Shown: in pieces, positions 22,201 to 30,884 of the stretch | Layout: each line of letters opens with the position of its first letter | How positions within the stretch are numbered: position 1 is the stretch's first letter | Origin: Acholoe squamosa | Lineage: Eukaryota; Annelida; Polychaeta; Phyllodocida; Polynoidae | DNA length: 64,000 nt | Assembly (NCBI GenBank): GCA_949317995.1 | Contig: OX439043.1 | Location: forward strand, 62,780,822-62,844,821 | Reading direction: 5' to 3' | Translations under genes and position numbers: made by a program | The notes under the pieces: model-generated | Told to the model about the DNA's origin: nothing | The model's input: only the letters and a program-made list of their open reading frames with translations | Databases searched by the model: none

Positions 22201-24814
22201 CGACTTGTCTCAGCTCAGTGCCCACCTGATCATGTGTTGCATGCAATGCACAATACAGCACACCTTGCCTTTTGCCAAGATTATCTATTGCTATATTTTA
22301 CCCCCTCTGTTCTATACTTTATATCAAGTTCACAAAATGAAAATGTCACAGGTGAAGGACTCAGTCCTAAGGAAGAGGCTTCAATGTCAAATTACAAATG
22401 GTCAGTGCATCATGCCAGCCAAGTCATGATTGCACAAATGACTTAATGTACATTTCTCTGCTGTTTATCAACCAATTTCAAAGTGTAATATATTGATTTC
22501 AACTGTACCTATGTACTAAGGTTTGTAATCATGTCACATTCATGTGGCAACTAGTCAGGGGTGGACAATAGTTTGGAATCATGTCACATTCATGTGACAA
22601 TAAGTCAGGGTTGGACTATAGTTTGTAGTCATGTCACATTCAGATGACAATTAGTCAGGGATGGACTATAGTTTGTAGTCATGTCACATTCAGATGACAA
22701 TAAGTCAGGGATGGACTATAGTTTGTAGGCATGTCACTTTCACATGTCATTAGTCAGGGATGGACTCTTGTCTGTAGTCATGTCACATTCAGATGTCAAT
22801 AAGTCAGGGATGGAAACTATAGTTTGTAGTCATGTCACACTCAGATGACAATTAGTCAGGGATGGACTATAGTTTGTAGTCATATCACTTTCAGATGTCA
22901 ATTATTTAGGGATGGACTATAGTTTGTAGCCATGTCACATTCAGATGACAATTAGTCAGGGATGGACCTTAGTTTGTAGGCATGTCACTTTCAGATAACA
23001 TTAGTCAGGGATGGACTATAGTTTTTAGTCATGTCACATTCAGCTGTCAATTAGCCAGGGATGGGCTATAGCTTGTAGTCATGTCACATTCAGCTGTCAA
23101 TTAGTCAGGGATGGACTATAGTTTGTAGTCATGTCACATTCAGATGACAATTAGTCAGGGATGGACTCTAGTCTGTAGTCATGTCACATTCAGATGTCAA
23201 TAAGTCAGGGATGGACTATAGGCTGTAGTCATGTCACACTCAGCTGTCAATTAGTCAGGGATGGACTATAGTTTGTAGTCATGTCACATTCAGATGTCAA
23301 TAAGTCAGGGATGGACTATAGATTGTAGTCATGTCACATTCAGATGACAATAAGTCAGGGATGGACTATAGTTTGTAGTCAGGTCACTTTCAGATGTCAA
23401 TTAATCATGACTGCATTGGTTAGTAAGACTAAGGCCACCTCTAACAGTGTCAATACCATCAACAAGTCGTTCACAATCACTCTAATTATGGATGCATTGG
23501 TGGCATTGAGCACATGAGGGCTATACTTGGTTATTGTTGGGGGCATTGCATTGAGTAAACTGCCATAACTCAACCACCTACCACCAGTTATTCAATGCCA
23601 TTTAGGGCCATTTAGTGCTAGAAAAGCAATGGTCAACTCAAGGGTAGTTGGACTGTCCGATTTTGTGTGCAATCGATCTCCCATGTGAATGCAATGGAAG
23701 AGGCTAGAGCCTCTTCCAATAAAAAGAGGACATGATTTGTTTTTTTTTTGTTCTCCATCACCATGACAGGTGCCTAAACCATGCCACAAATGCAACCTGC
23801 CCAAAACAACCAAAGTCTGGTGTTACATACCCCCTACCCTACCCTACCCCAACTACAATAAAGCATGTTTTTGCTATAGCATATGAATTTTAGCAAGAAA
23901 AGCATGCTCTAAAAAATGTTGCCTTTAATAGCAAGGCCTTCTTTGCCCAATATGCCTATCCATGCTCATGGATTTTAGCTTTTGCAACAGCTGGAAATAT
24001 GGAGGGGTACATGTATGTCTTAAAGCATAATTGGGCCAAAGATAGGGATGTACCTTATATGTAGGGTTTTCATAATTTCAATTCAGAGGAAGTAAGTGAG
24101 TCTTATATGCAACCCACACCTTGCTGGGTTAAGGGTACTCCTTATATACGAGCTGCACCTTGTACGCGAGAGATTACGGTATATGTAAGATTGTATGCTC
24201 AGTTGTTATGCACAGGGTTTGTTGCATTGATTTTCAGACATATTAACCATTCTATTGAGAGGTTCTATTATGTTGTAGCATGATTATTTCTATAAGGAGG
24301 TATACATCCTACCTCCTGGTGGTGGTCCCCCTCCTGGTAGTGGGTTTACTCGTCGGTTACTTTCAATTAATTGAATTCTTTCCTTTTTATTCCTCAGCTT
24401 TGCTTTCTCCTCAGTACCCTCTTGAGCAATGTTGGGTAAAGGATCCAGAACAAGGGAATTTGAACGGGATGCACTCCTGCCATACCTGGTAACATTTTTT
24501 TTAAATTGAATCATTCACAACACATTCATAAAAATCCCAGATAAAAATATCCACACATGTCTATATAGATGTATCAAACTTGTCTTACTATTCATTCATA
24601 ATTTCTTTTGTCAGATGCAGAGGACTTACGCAATTAATTCCTCTTTTATACTGTGGCAGTTGCAAAAGAAAATATACTCACTGCTCAATTGCTGCATTTT
24701 CTTGTTGTATATTTCTCCCGGGTGTAGGCGTGCGCTTTAGTTCAGGCAGGGCATTAGCTGCCTTCTTCTCAGGTGTTTTTGACTTTTTAGCTTTGGCCTT
24801 CTTCATCTTGATTT
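1218..24814 (-). CDS. ROCO-family protein: LRR, degenerate Roc GTPase, COR (18 exons, 3' end beyond the model)
   Basis: Exons on the minus strand: 24814-24682 (ATG at 24806), 24485-24313, 19675-19620, 13191-13141, 11212-11182, 10929-10855, 10572-10508, 9912-9709, 9248-9023, 8432-8254, 7967-7848, 7008-6848, 6402-6258, 5919-5686, 5163-4972, 4591-4484, 4249-4048 and 1408-1218. Every junction is AG/GT with matching phase, giving 846 continuous codons. Residues 1-45 are Lys-rich (MKKAKAKKSKTPEKK), and ~95-115 form a Pro-rich linker (GGPPPLPPPL). LRRs of the AMN1/F-box cysteine type occupy ~190-335, a Roc-like domain ~336-490 and a COR-like domain ~490-846. ROCO proteins are large GTPases that usually dimerise through COR and act as signalling scaffolds. 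The assignment rests on domain order and motif resemblance, and I cannot name the orthologue. The ATG directly follows an intron acceptor, so a 5' UTR exon should lie upstream of 24815. Confidence 0.8.
1677..2941. mobile_element. non-autonomous PIF/Harbinger-like DNA transposon, 1,265 bp
   Basis: The terminal inverted repeats are ~34 bp long, with the left end starting GGCTGCATAAAATCGATAAT. The right end is its near-perfect reverse complement. Both ends are flanked by TTA (1674-1676 and 2942-2944). A TWA target duplication is typical of PIF/Harbinger. I see no transposase reading frame inside, so this is a deleted or non-autonomous copy. Confidence 0.75.
2965..3201. mobile_element. MITE with TACCGTAAA ends (TATAAGACGC type)
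   Basis: The element begins TACCGTAAACTCCCACGTAT and ends with its near reverse complement. The body holds several copies of a TATAAGACGC/GCGTCTTATA motif near both ends, as expected for transposase-binding subterminal repeats. There is no coding capacity. It lies in the intron between the exons at 1218-1408 and 4048-4249. Confidence 0.7.
3235..3410 (+). repeat. dispersed ~170-bp repeat, copy 2
   Basis: Same family as 600-780: GCTGGTTACCAGC, ATCAGATGGGTAC and CCACTAAGTCGG occur in the same order. Confidence 0.6.
3497..3735. mobile_element. TIR-like element, relative of the insert at 31197-31796
   Basis: The left end reads TTATGCCATGGCTGATAT. The right part holds GCCATGACATAAATGCAAAT followed by GTCCACTTCC and a CATCGTATTC..CGAGGTGAG segment. 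The same blocks occur in the same order in the element inserted in the satellite at 31197-31796. No coding capacity is seen. Confidence 0.5.
4048..6402 (-). CDS. COR-domain exons of the ROCO-like gene
   Basis: Five exons (6402-6258, 5919-5686, 5163-4972, 4591-4484, 4249-4048), with the 1408-1218 exon completing the domain. Features resembling the COR domain that follows Roc in ROCO proteins are: a helical start (residues ~540-620); then YIKMLELMAIL..AVLF..VVTDVEWFTGVLAII, which resembles the conserved 'lhd.G.i..f....vv.ldp.Wl...l..ii' block; then PLSTLRDIL and IVKALGLG; and finally LMWNRGVLIQL followed by strands, matching the late 'lWr.Gv.l' block. COR mediates dimerisation. This is pattern-based and not from a database search. 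Confidence 0.7.
4771..4945. mobile_element. MITE with CAGGGATGTAAGT ends, copy 1
   Basis: A 175-bp element with the left end CAGGGATGTAAGT and right end ACATACATCCCTG. Related copies lie at 7349-7522 and 25536-25678. No matching target duplication is visible for this copy. Confidence 0.65.
5953..6177. mobile_element. MITE with CCGTAAA ends (TATAAGCCGC type)
   Basis: The body has at least four TATAAGCCGCA/C-like motifs, with AATTCTCTCGTATAAG on the left answered by CTTATACAAGAGAATTTACG on the right. The left outermost bases have decayed. It lies in the intron between the exons at 5686-5919 and 6258-6402. Confidence 0.6.
6848..8432 (-). CDS. Roc-like GTPase exons with degenerate P-loop
   Basis: Exons 8432-8254, 7967-7848 and 7008-6848 (residues ~336-490). 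The first contains HKVVMINNPDQKKSLLAML at the position of the Roc P-loop, whose usual form is GxxxxGK[S/T]. The two glycines are replaced (N..K), while the Lys-Ser pair is kept. Later blocks fit Roc: FNMIECPE in place of the switch II DTaGQE, IFTVSFSL as the following hydrophobic strand, and AVFCLVGVTESGKP in place of the LVGThtD strand. Nucleotide binding is therefore doubtful, and the domain may be a pseudo-GTPase. The three exons are contiguous in phase. Confidence 0.65.
7040..7335 (+). repeat. dispersed repeat, also at 39505-39795
   Basis: Shared blocks in order are TTGTTTAACG, CAGTCCTTTCTT, TGGACAGGTAT, ATGCTGCTTG, GATGAATGA and GTGAGGGGGAAAACCGC, followed by GGGCTTCATTCCCCTACTC. A fragment with the CCTTTCTTTTCTCAGTTTGG block is also at 1617-1665. 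The class is unknown, and it may be SINE-like. Confidence 0.6.
7349..7522. mobile_element. MITE with CAGGGATGTAAGT ends, copy 2 (6-bp TSD)
   Basis: A 174-bp element beginning CAGGGATGTAAGT and ending ACTTACATCCCTG, a perfect 13-bp inverted repeat. CATGAA flanks both ends directly, giving a 6-bp target duplication. Confidence 0.8.
9023..9912 (-). CDS. leucine-rich-repeat exons of the ROCO-like gene
   Basis: Exons 9912-9709 and 9248-9023. The first encodes VKGLHLNGNVHITDLALQYI and the second INVHGCKNITNDGLAELLLR. These are cysteine-containing LRRs of the AMN1/FBXL type (LxLxGc..iTd.gl..l). They lie directly before the Roc-like exons, the usual ROCO order, and probably bind a partner protein. 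Both junctions keep phase: AGG/ATA between the two, then a one-base carry into the Roc exon. Confidence 0.75.
12420..12646. mobile_element. MITE with TACCGTAAATCCCCGG ends, copy 1
   Basis: The left end is TACCGTAAATCCCCGGTCAT and the right end is GGGGATTTATGGTA. The motif GGTCATAAGCCGG appears several times near the ends in both orientations. The second copy is at 19058-19269 in opposite orientation. No ORF is seen. Confidence 0.75.
13677..13905 (-). repeat. SINE-like dispersed repeat with (ACTC)n tail
   Basis: Read on the minus strand it runs GGGCTTCCCTAGCCCACTTA, AGGATGTGTGTGGTGCACAT, CACATTCCCCTGTGAAATTG, GCCATGAATATGACCTTAG and GGCGTTAAACATCTATTACT, then ACTCACTCAC. Copies are at 62865-63030 and 63255-63535 on the plus strand, and a tail fragment is at 38335-38375. 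The short tandem tail suggests a retroposon. Confidence 0.55.
14130..14300 (+). repeat. dispersed ~170-bp repeat, copy 3
   Basis: Same block order as 600-780: GCTTGTTACCAGC, TATCAGATGGGTACCA, CCCCCTTGAGG and CTGCTAAGTCCG. Confidence 0.55.
15164..15536. mobile_element. possible GGCCACACC-ended MITE
   Basis: The left end GGCCACACCAAAAAAGAG is followed by TTGGTCTACGGATT, like the elements at 54418 and 55156. The right end near TTCGGCC is only weakly complementary. A GAAGCGAGCGAAA motif is repeated inside. Confidence 0.35.
17700..17971. mobile_element. Harbinger-like MITE (GGGAGTG ends), partial
   Basis: The right end is TGATCACTCCC, preceded by the family's CCCCCTGTTGTTAAAAAA. The body has the AATTTCACCTGTTTTCAGCG and GGGGGGTCAAAAT blocks of the family. 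The left terminus is not recognisable. Confidence 0.6.
18324..18580. mobile_element. 257-bp TIR element, CAGGGGTGTGAAAT ends
   Basis: A perfect 14-bp inverted repeat (CAGGGGTGTGAAAT / ATTTCACACCCCTG) is flanked by AAGTA on both sides, a 5-bp target duplication. Subterminal TTTAGGCGGA and its complement occur near each end. It is probably a non-autonomous cut-and-paste transposon, and its superfamily is uncertain. Confidence 0.75.
19058..19269. mobile_element. MITE with TACCGTAAATCCCCGG ends, copy 2
   Basis: Both ends are intact: TACCGTAAATCCCCGG and CCGGGGATTTACGGTA. The inner sequence matches the reverse complement of 12420-12646. Confidence 0.8.
19806..19916. mobile_element. TACCGTA-ended MITE fragment
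   Basis: It begins TTACCGTAGTCTCTCGCATA and includes TAAGGCGCATC and a GTGCGTTTTATACGAGGGG block near its right side. The outer right end is missing. Confidence 0.45.
20080..20222 (+). repeat. dispersed ~170-bp repeat, copy 4 (diverged)
   Basis: CTGATAACAGCC, ATGATGGGTACCA and CCGCTAGGTCGG occur in the family order, with weaker matches between them. Confidence 0.4.
20265..21072. repeat. 42-bp minisatellite, about 19 copies
   Basis: The unit is GTGTAAGGACAGCATGGCAG followed by GGCGTGAGGGCCACATGGGA and GG. The period is a multiple of three and nearly stop-free, so long repetitive frames are open on both strands (the longest about 300 codons). These are a by-product of the repeat and I do not call them genes. 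It lies in the intron between the exons at 19620-19675 and 24313-24485. Confidence 0.95.
22520..23405. repeat. 50-bp minisatellite, about 17-18 copies
   Basis: The unit is GTTTGTAGTCATGTCACATT, CAGATGACAATTAGTCAGGG, ATGGACTATA, with scattered substitutions and 1-bp slips. It lies in the same intron as the 42-bp minisatellite. Confidence 0.95.
24045..24181. mobile_element. remnant MITE of the CCGTAAA group
   Basis: The right end GCGAGAGATTACGGTA is clear. The interior has repeated CTTATAT(G/A)..GC blocks. The left end TACCTTATATGTAGGG is only roughly complementary. Confidence 0.4.
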
Positions 24815-25112
24815 CTGTAGGACCAATACACAAGGTACATACATGTTTATAAGAGAGGTTTGTGGTGACAAAGACAGTACAAGTGGATAAAACTGACCCC
24901 CCTCCCACTCCATGCAGCAAGCCATTACTGGTCACTTTTTCACAACACATATTACTACCGGTACTTTTGGCATGAACATCTCATACCCATATACACTTTA
25001 TTCAACAGTGCTGTCATATTTAATGTCCCACAAGTGCATTTTATGAATCTCTGCTATATATGCACCAGTCATGCCACTGTAACTATCGGCTACAATGATC
25101 AAATCTGATAGA

Positions 25113-25338
25113 TACCTTAAAACCTCACGTATAAGCCGCACCAGCATATAAGCCGCACCCTGACTTTAGGAAGATGCTATAAGCCGCACTAGGGGTCTGA
25201 AATGGTACCCATTCCTTACTTTAGTCTATATCTGTAAAACCGCTCCTATGGGCCGCACATTGAGCACAGAGCAATGCTATAAGCCTCACTAAGGGCTTGA
25301 GTGTAAAAACTGTGGCTTATACGTGGGGTTTTACGGTA
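25113..25338. mobile_element. MITE with ACC(G/T)TAAAAC ends (TATAAGCCGC type)
   Basis: The left end TACCTTAAAACCTCACGTAT is answered by ACGTGGGGTTTTACGGTA. Several TATAAGCCGCA motifs lie inside. Confidence 0.7.
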
Positions 25339-25535
25339 CATAAACTTTGGGAAACTTCTGTTATATAAAGAAACAGGTCATTCCAGACACACATGTGCTC
25401 AATAGAACATTACAGGTAAAACAAGTAAGACATTAGGGGTCTGTCCAATTGTAAACAATTGGGGGAGACGATAGAAATTACAAACATTCCCCCACCTGTG
25501 TTACTTATATAATATATGTAGCCTCATGAAACAAG

Positions 25536-25678
25536 CAGGGATGGAAGTCACTAAGCACCAAAATCCCTGAAATGCTCGAAAAGAACCCCTTAAATATAGG
25601 TTTTGTATAGGAATGTTTAGGTTTTTGGAACATGAAAATCCCTGAAATCAGGGAAATCCCTGAAGACTTACATCCCTG
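25536..25678. mobile_element. MITE with CAGGGATG(T/G)AAGT ends, copy 3 (6-bp TSD)
   Basis: Ends are CAGGGATGGAAGT and ACTTACATCCCTG. AACAAG directly flanks both ends. Confidence 0.75.
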
Positions 25679-26599
25679 AACAAGGGGATGTGGATGGGGG
25701 ATCCCCCATGTCACATGTCGATTTTAAAAAATGGTCATGGCACTTGTCACTTAAATCCCCATGTCCCATGTTACCTCTAACAGCCTATCAAGTCCCATGT
25801 TGAATTTAAGAAAGCACCTATGTCATGTCACTAATTGTTTTGCCTCATGTCACTAAGGCCCATGTCACATGTCGATTTTAAGAAATGGCCATGTCACCAT
25901 GTCAAATTTGTCAAAAAACCACAGTTTCCCATCAGAATAGGACCCAGTTTGCCATGAGAATAGGCACATGCAGTGAGCCTGCAGTGAGTGGTTACGTCTT
26001 TGGGGGAGAAGCGCTACCTTCGGCCAATCAGGGCGCTCCTCCCCCGGGCTCCTCCCCACAAGCCACATGGTGTGACACTGACAGTGTCCGGTGTCACCGG
26101 GTACCCTCACGAGTCTAGGGCTGTCACGCCTAAGCCACTCACTCTCATCCGGTACCCTGGGGTGCACGTGTTGACTGAGTATCGTTTGTGTCCACGGGTG
26201 GGCCGTACTACGGGAGGGGGACGGGAGTGGGAAATTTAATAATTGCTCATCTAATATGATGTGATCGCATCTAAAATGATGTGATCGGCCAAGTTAAGGA
26301 TCTATTTCATAATTCTGCATAACACAATTCAAGAGTAACACATGATTTCAATGTGATCTGAAGTCTTGAAATTTTCACTCCACTTTTGAATGGGTGCTCC
26401 GTGGCCAAGTCGGCAGTTCCCGGGAGTCTAGGCCTGTCACGCCGAAGCCACTCACTCTCATCCGGTACCCTGGGGCCGGGGACGGAGGCCTCCACTACGG
26501 AGTTCCCCCCCCCCCCGACTACTACTGTGACAAAATTAATCAAGACCCCCCCCCCCCCAATAAGGGAGTGATAATTTTTTAACAACAGGGGGGGGGGCT

Positions 26600-28165
26600 G
26601 GTGGGTTTGCGCCCGAATATCCAAACAACACTCCCCGCCTAACCAGAACATCCACCCAATTAACACTCGCCCCCTAACCCGAACATCCACCCAACACTCC
26701 CCTCCTAACCCAAACATCCACCCAACACTCCCCGCCTAACCCAAACATCCACCCAACACTCCCCGCCTATAACCCGACCTGACCCGAACATCCACCCAAC
26801 ACTCCCCGCCTAAACCGAACATCCACCCAACACTCCCAGCCTAACCCGAACATCCACCCAACACTCCCCGCCTTACCCGAACATCCACCCAACACTCCCC
26901 GCCTAACCCGACCTGACCCGAACATCCACCCAACACTCCCCGCCTAACCCGAACATCCACCAAACACTCCCCGCCTCCCACCCGGTAGGCCTACATCCAC
27001 CGTACACTCCCCGCCTAACCTGAACATCCACCCAACACTCCCCGCCTAACCCAAACAATCACCCAACACTCCCCCCCTAACCCAAACATCCACCCAACAC
27101 TCCCCGCCTAACCCGAACATCCACCAAACACTCCCCACCTCCCACCCGGTAGGCCTACATCCACCCAACACTCTCCGCCTAACCCAAACAATCACCCAAC
27201 ACTCCCCCCCTAACCCGAACATCCACCAAACACTCCCCGCCTCCCACCCGGTAGGCCTACATCCACCGTACACTCCCCGCCTAACCTGAACATCCACCCA
27301 ACACTCCCCGCCTAACCCAAACAATCACCCAACACTCCCCCCCTAACCCAAACATCCACCCAACACTCCCCGCCTAACCCAAACATCCACCAAACACTCC
27401 CCACCTCCCACCCGGTAGGCCTACATCCACCCAACACTCCCCGCCTAACCCGAACATCCACCCAACACTCTCTGCCTAACCCAAACAATCACCCAACACT
27501 CCCCCCCTAACCCAAACATCCACCAAACACTCCCCGCCTAACCCGAACATCCACCCAACACTCCCCGCCTAACCCGAACATCCACCCAACACTCCCCGCT
27601 TAACCCGACCTGACCCGAACATCCACCCAACACTCCCCGCCTAACCCGAACATCCACCAAACACTCCCCGCCTCCCACCCGGTAGGCCTACATCCACCGT
27701 ACACTCCCCGCCTAACCTGAACATCCACCCAACACTCCCCGCCTAACCCAAACAATCACCCAACACTCCCCCCTAACCCAAACATCCACCCAACACTCCC
27801 CGCCTAACCCGAACATCCACCCAACACTCCCCACCTCCCACCCGGTAGGCCTACATCCACCCAACACTCTCCGCCTAACCCAAACAATCACCCAACACTC
27901 CCCCCCTAACCCGAACATCCACCAAACACTCCCCGCCTCCCACCCGGTAGGCCTACATCCACCGTACACTCCCCGCCTAACCTGAACATCCACCCAACAC
28001 TCCCCGCCTAACCCAAACAATCACCCAACACTCCCCCCCTAACCCAAACATCCACCCAACACTCCCCGCCTAACCCGAACATCCACCAAACACTCCCCAC
28101 CTCCCACCCGGTAGGCCTACATCCACCCAACACTCCCCGCCTAACCTGAACATCCACCGAACAAG
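26600..28165. repeat. 30-bp minisatellite, left arm, with higher-order structure
   Basis: The basic unit is ACCCGAACATCCACCCAACA followed by CTCCCCGCCTA. A variant with CACCCGGTAGGCCTAC interrupts it at about 26983, 27148, 27250, 27415, 27680, 27842, 27947 and 28109. The spacing pattern repeats with a step of about 697 bp, so a higher-order unit was duplicated. Frames open across it are not genes. Confidence 0.95.
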
Positions 28166-28254
28166 AATCGATTCAAGAGTTAAGGGGAGGGGGACATAAA
28201 AAAATCCAGGCTGGATCAGGCTGATGGGGGTCTAAAAAAATTTGAAGGTTCTAA

Positions 28255-28678
28255 GGGAGTGATCATTATCTAACAACTTAGTGACGAAAATCGTGCGCAA
28301 TCGTGCCCTTTTAATAGTAAATGCGCAAGGTTTTCCACTGAAAACAGGTGAAATTATTTTGACCCCCCCATCAGAGGGGTTGAAAAAATTCTACTTGGGG
28401 GTTTGAGGGGGCGTAAAAAATTCAGACCCCTCCCGAGGGGGGCTAAAAAAAAATTGACCACTCTTGAGGGGGGGACTAAAAAAATATACCCTCTTTTTAG
28501 CAAAAAAGCCAGCACGCAACTTGAGATCAAAGAGGGGCGCAAAAATTTTCCGCGCCTCTGGTGTGGGGGGGCCCAAAAAATTGTTGACTGCCGTCGAGGG
28601 GGGGGGGGCTAGTAAAAAATTTCTGCGCATCAGCGCAAAAACCCACAGCCCCCCTGTTTATAAATAATGACCACTCCC
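28255..28678. mobile_element. Harbinger-like MITE (GGGAGTG ends), left arm
   Basis: Starts GGGAGTGATCATTATCTAAC and ends AATGACCACTCCC. Flanks are TAA on the left and TTA on the right. Its mirror copy is 33704-34103, so it was already present when the arms were duplicated, or it belongs to the duplicated unit. Confidence 0.75.
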
Positions 28679-28682
28679 TTAA

Positions 28683-29151
28683 GGTGTCACCACCCTAAAA
28701 GCCTTGTGGCCATCCAAAAATCAGAAGTCTTCCACCTTTGACCTGATATTGAAAATACTTAAAATTCTCACAGTGCTTAGCAACCTACACCATATTTTAG
28801 CTTATGAAATGGAGAAAAAATAAGATAGGTCCACATAAACAGAGTCAGGCTAGATTTTGTGCAAATTGCCATGGTAACCAGGTAGTGATTTTTGCATAGT
28901 GAGGCCTGATCAGCACATGAATACACATCAGGACCCCTTCACCCCCATAAACTTCCACTGAATTTATGTTTTGAACAAAAAATATTCTGGGACTATTGAA
29001 ACACTCCTTCTCATCATTCTGATACTAAATAACAATGGGTTTGGCCCCTCTTTCTCTCCCCTTGGGGCCAAATTCCTCAAAATAACTAAGTTCAGAAGGA
29101 ACTATTCGGCCAGTAAACCCTGGAAGTGGTCCGATTTAGGGTGGTGGCACC
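28683..29151. mobile_element. TIR element, GGTGTCACCACCCTAAA ends, left arm
   Basis: Begins GGTGTCACCACCCTAAAAG and ends TTTAGGGTGGTGGCACC. The mirror copy at 33323-33699 is shorter at one end. No ORF is seen. Confidence 0.6.
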
Positions 29152-29204
29152 ATAAACAGACCCTGCCAGCTCTTCCAACATCAGTCCTTCCACACTGCCC
29201 ATAG

Positions 29205-29565
29205 GGGATTCGTGAGAGGCGGTCGGTGGCCTACACTGTAGTCGTAAATGTCCAGTACTTGGAGCCACAGGGCCACCTGAACCTAAGGCTCCTTAAAAGC
29301 CTTAACCCATTTCAAGGCTGGATGGTTGGTCCTTATCTGCAGATGCCTACCGAGTAAATAGTGCCAGAAGCGCTTCAATCCGAAGATGATGGCCAAGAGC
29401 TCCCGCCAGGTGACATAATAGTTGCATTCCTGTTTGGTGAGGGCTATGCTGGCTTATGACAGCACCACTTCCCTCTCGCTCTGCTGCTACGACAGAAAGG
29501 CCTCCAGCCCGATATCCGAGGCATCAGTATCTAACAAGATCCGTCCCTCCTCCTGGGGAATTCCT
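29205..29565 (-). mobile_element. fossil Ty3/gypsy pol fragment (RNase H region), left arm
   Basis: The minus strand shows RNase H-like blocks (LLDTDASDIGLGAFLS; WRELLAIIFGLKRFWHYLLG) typical of Ty3/gypsy pol. It is a broken fragment with several breaks and no LTRs attached. The same fragment lies on the plus strand at 32925-33270. Confidence 0.75.
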
Positions 29566-29574
29566 AGTATCACT

Positions 29575-30045
29575 CCCTAGGTCACTAACACACTGCTACC
29601 AGCCTCCCAGATCACTCGCAACCTCCTGCTGACCTCCCTAGGATGCTCGCACACTAGCCGTAGCTCCTAGATCACTGGCAACCTCATACCAGACCCCCTA
29701 GATCACTCGCACACTGCCGCTGGCCCCCCTAGATCACTTGCAACCTGCTGACGCCCCCCCCCCCACTCTAGGACAATCGCACACTGCCGCCGCCCCCCCC
29801 CAGGATACTCGCACACTGCTGCTGGTCCCCCTAGATTACTCACCCACTGCTGCCACACCCCCTAGATCACTCTCAACCTGCCGCATGCACCCATAGACTA
29901 TTCACAACCTCCTACTACCGCACCCGTAGGACAATCCCAACCTGCCCGAAGACCCGCTAGGTCACTCTCAATCTGCCACTGGTCCTCCTAGATCACTGGC
30001 GCATTCCCGCTGGCCCCCCTAGATCATGTGCATACTGCCCATTGT
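29575..30045. repeat. ~31-36-bp GATCACTC tandem array, left arm
   Basis: The unit is approximately CTAGATCACTCGCACACTGC followed by CGCTGGCCCCC, with variable C-runs. It abuts the RNase H fragment. The mirror array at 32757-32905 has far fewer copies. Confidence 0.85.
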
Positions 30046-30330
30046 AGCTAATGAAAGAAGAATTTTGCATTCATGGTCCAGTCCTTAGTTGTAGCTCCCT
30101 ACTCCCATAGCAATCCTATGGCTATACCATAGATAGCCATATCCCACTGCATCGATACCGCAATTCAGTTATGCATGTGCTACTGGCTAATTCATTGACC
30201 GAGCACCCTAAAATTACCTATTGCAGCAAAGAAAAGAAGAATTTTGCATTCATCGATACTGCATTTCAGTTATACACATTCTTTTGCCTAATTCATTGAC
30301 CGAGCACCATGAAATTATCTGAAGCCCCAA
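30037..30330 (-). repeat. ~179-bp satellite, left-arm copies
   Basis: Minus-strand copies of the satellite at 30885-32756. The diagnostic block on the minus strand is GACCATGAATGCAAAATTCT followed by TCTTT and GGGTGCTCGGTCAATGAATT. Confidence 0.8.
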
Positions 30331-30469
30331 TAGCAGTTTCCCCCTCGACCCTCCTCACCGCTGTGTCAGGTAAGCAGCATTATAAATAGCTGTTTAAGAC
30401 AAATAGCTTTTAAATATCTGTCCCAAATGAACCTGGACCATGAATGCAAAATTCTTCTTTCCTTAGCTG

Positions 30470-30884
30470 TGTAGGGGTATGGTATTTACACTTTACGTTC
30501 ATGTACCCGTGGGACTCAGACCTAGGTCTTCGGGTGTAGTGGGGGAATCCGGATGGCAGGTGGCAGCACCTGCCTCTGGGTTCGTATCCATTACACCAGG
30601 GGGCCTAGCACTCGTCCGCCACACGTCACGTGGCCGGTCTGAGTTTCGCGGGCTTTTCCCCTATATAAGGCTGGTTCTACCCCCATGTTCTCCAGTAGTG
30701 GTTCTACCCACTGCTCAACCAGGTCGTTACCGAAAGGGTAACCGAATGCCCTAGTAGCATGTAGTCCTCTGAGGCTGTGATCGTATGTAACATAAGCTAT
30801 GAAATAAAAGCTCAGTTGCCTACCCGGAAACTTTTCTCTCTCTTCGTTATGATTTAATCTAACTTAACGAGACAAACCATTACA
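30470..30884 (+). mobile_element. solo LTR, 415 bp, inside the satellite
   Basis: Starts TGTAGGGGTATGG and ends AACCATTACA, with a TATA box (CTATATAAGG, ~30660) and a polyadenylation signal (AATAAA, ~30803). It splits a satellite monomer. The flanks are GCTG on the left and GCTA on the right, close to a 4-bp target duplication given the monomer's TTAGCTAC. No internal region remains, so it is a fossil solo LTR of unknown family. Confidence 0.65.

Larger units (their letters stand above)
24815..26391. other. region upstream of the ROCO-like start codon
   Basis: It contains a MITE (25113-25338), a MITE (25536-25678) and a block at 25990-26165 that shares the GTCTAGGGCTGTCACGCC.. module with the ends of the large inverted repeat. 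A 5' UTR exon of the ROCO-like gene is expected here because the first coding exon starts at a splice acceptor, but I cannot place it. No other gene is seen. Confidence 0.5.

Noticed and set aside
22520-23405. CRISPR-like array
   Set aside because: The units are contiguous 50-bp tandem repeats without unique spacers, in an animal genome.
27046-28020. Cys/Gly/Trp-rich repetitive frames on the minus strand, and similar plus-strand frames at 35741-36523
   Set aside because: They are shadows of the 30-bp minisatellite.
26600-28165. Interstitial telomere (CCTAACCC words)
   Set aside because: The words occur once per 30-bp unit inside a different, longer repeat and are not (CCCTAA)n.
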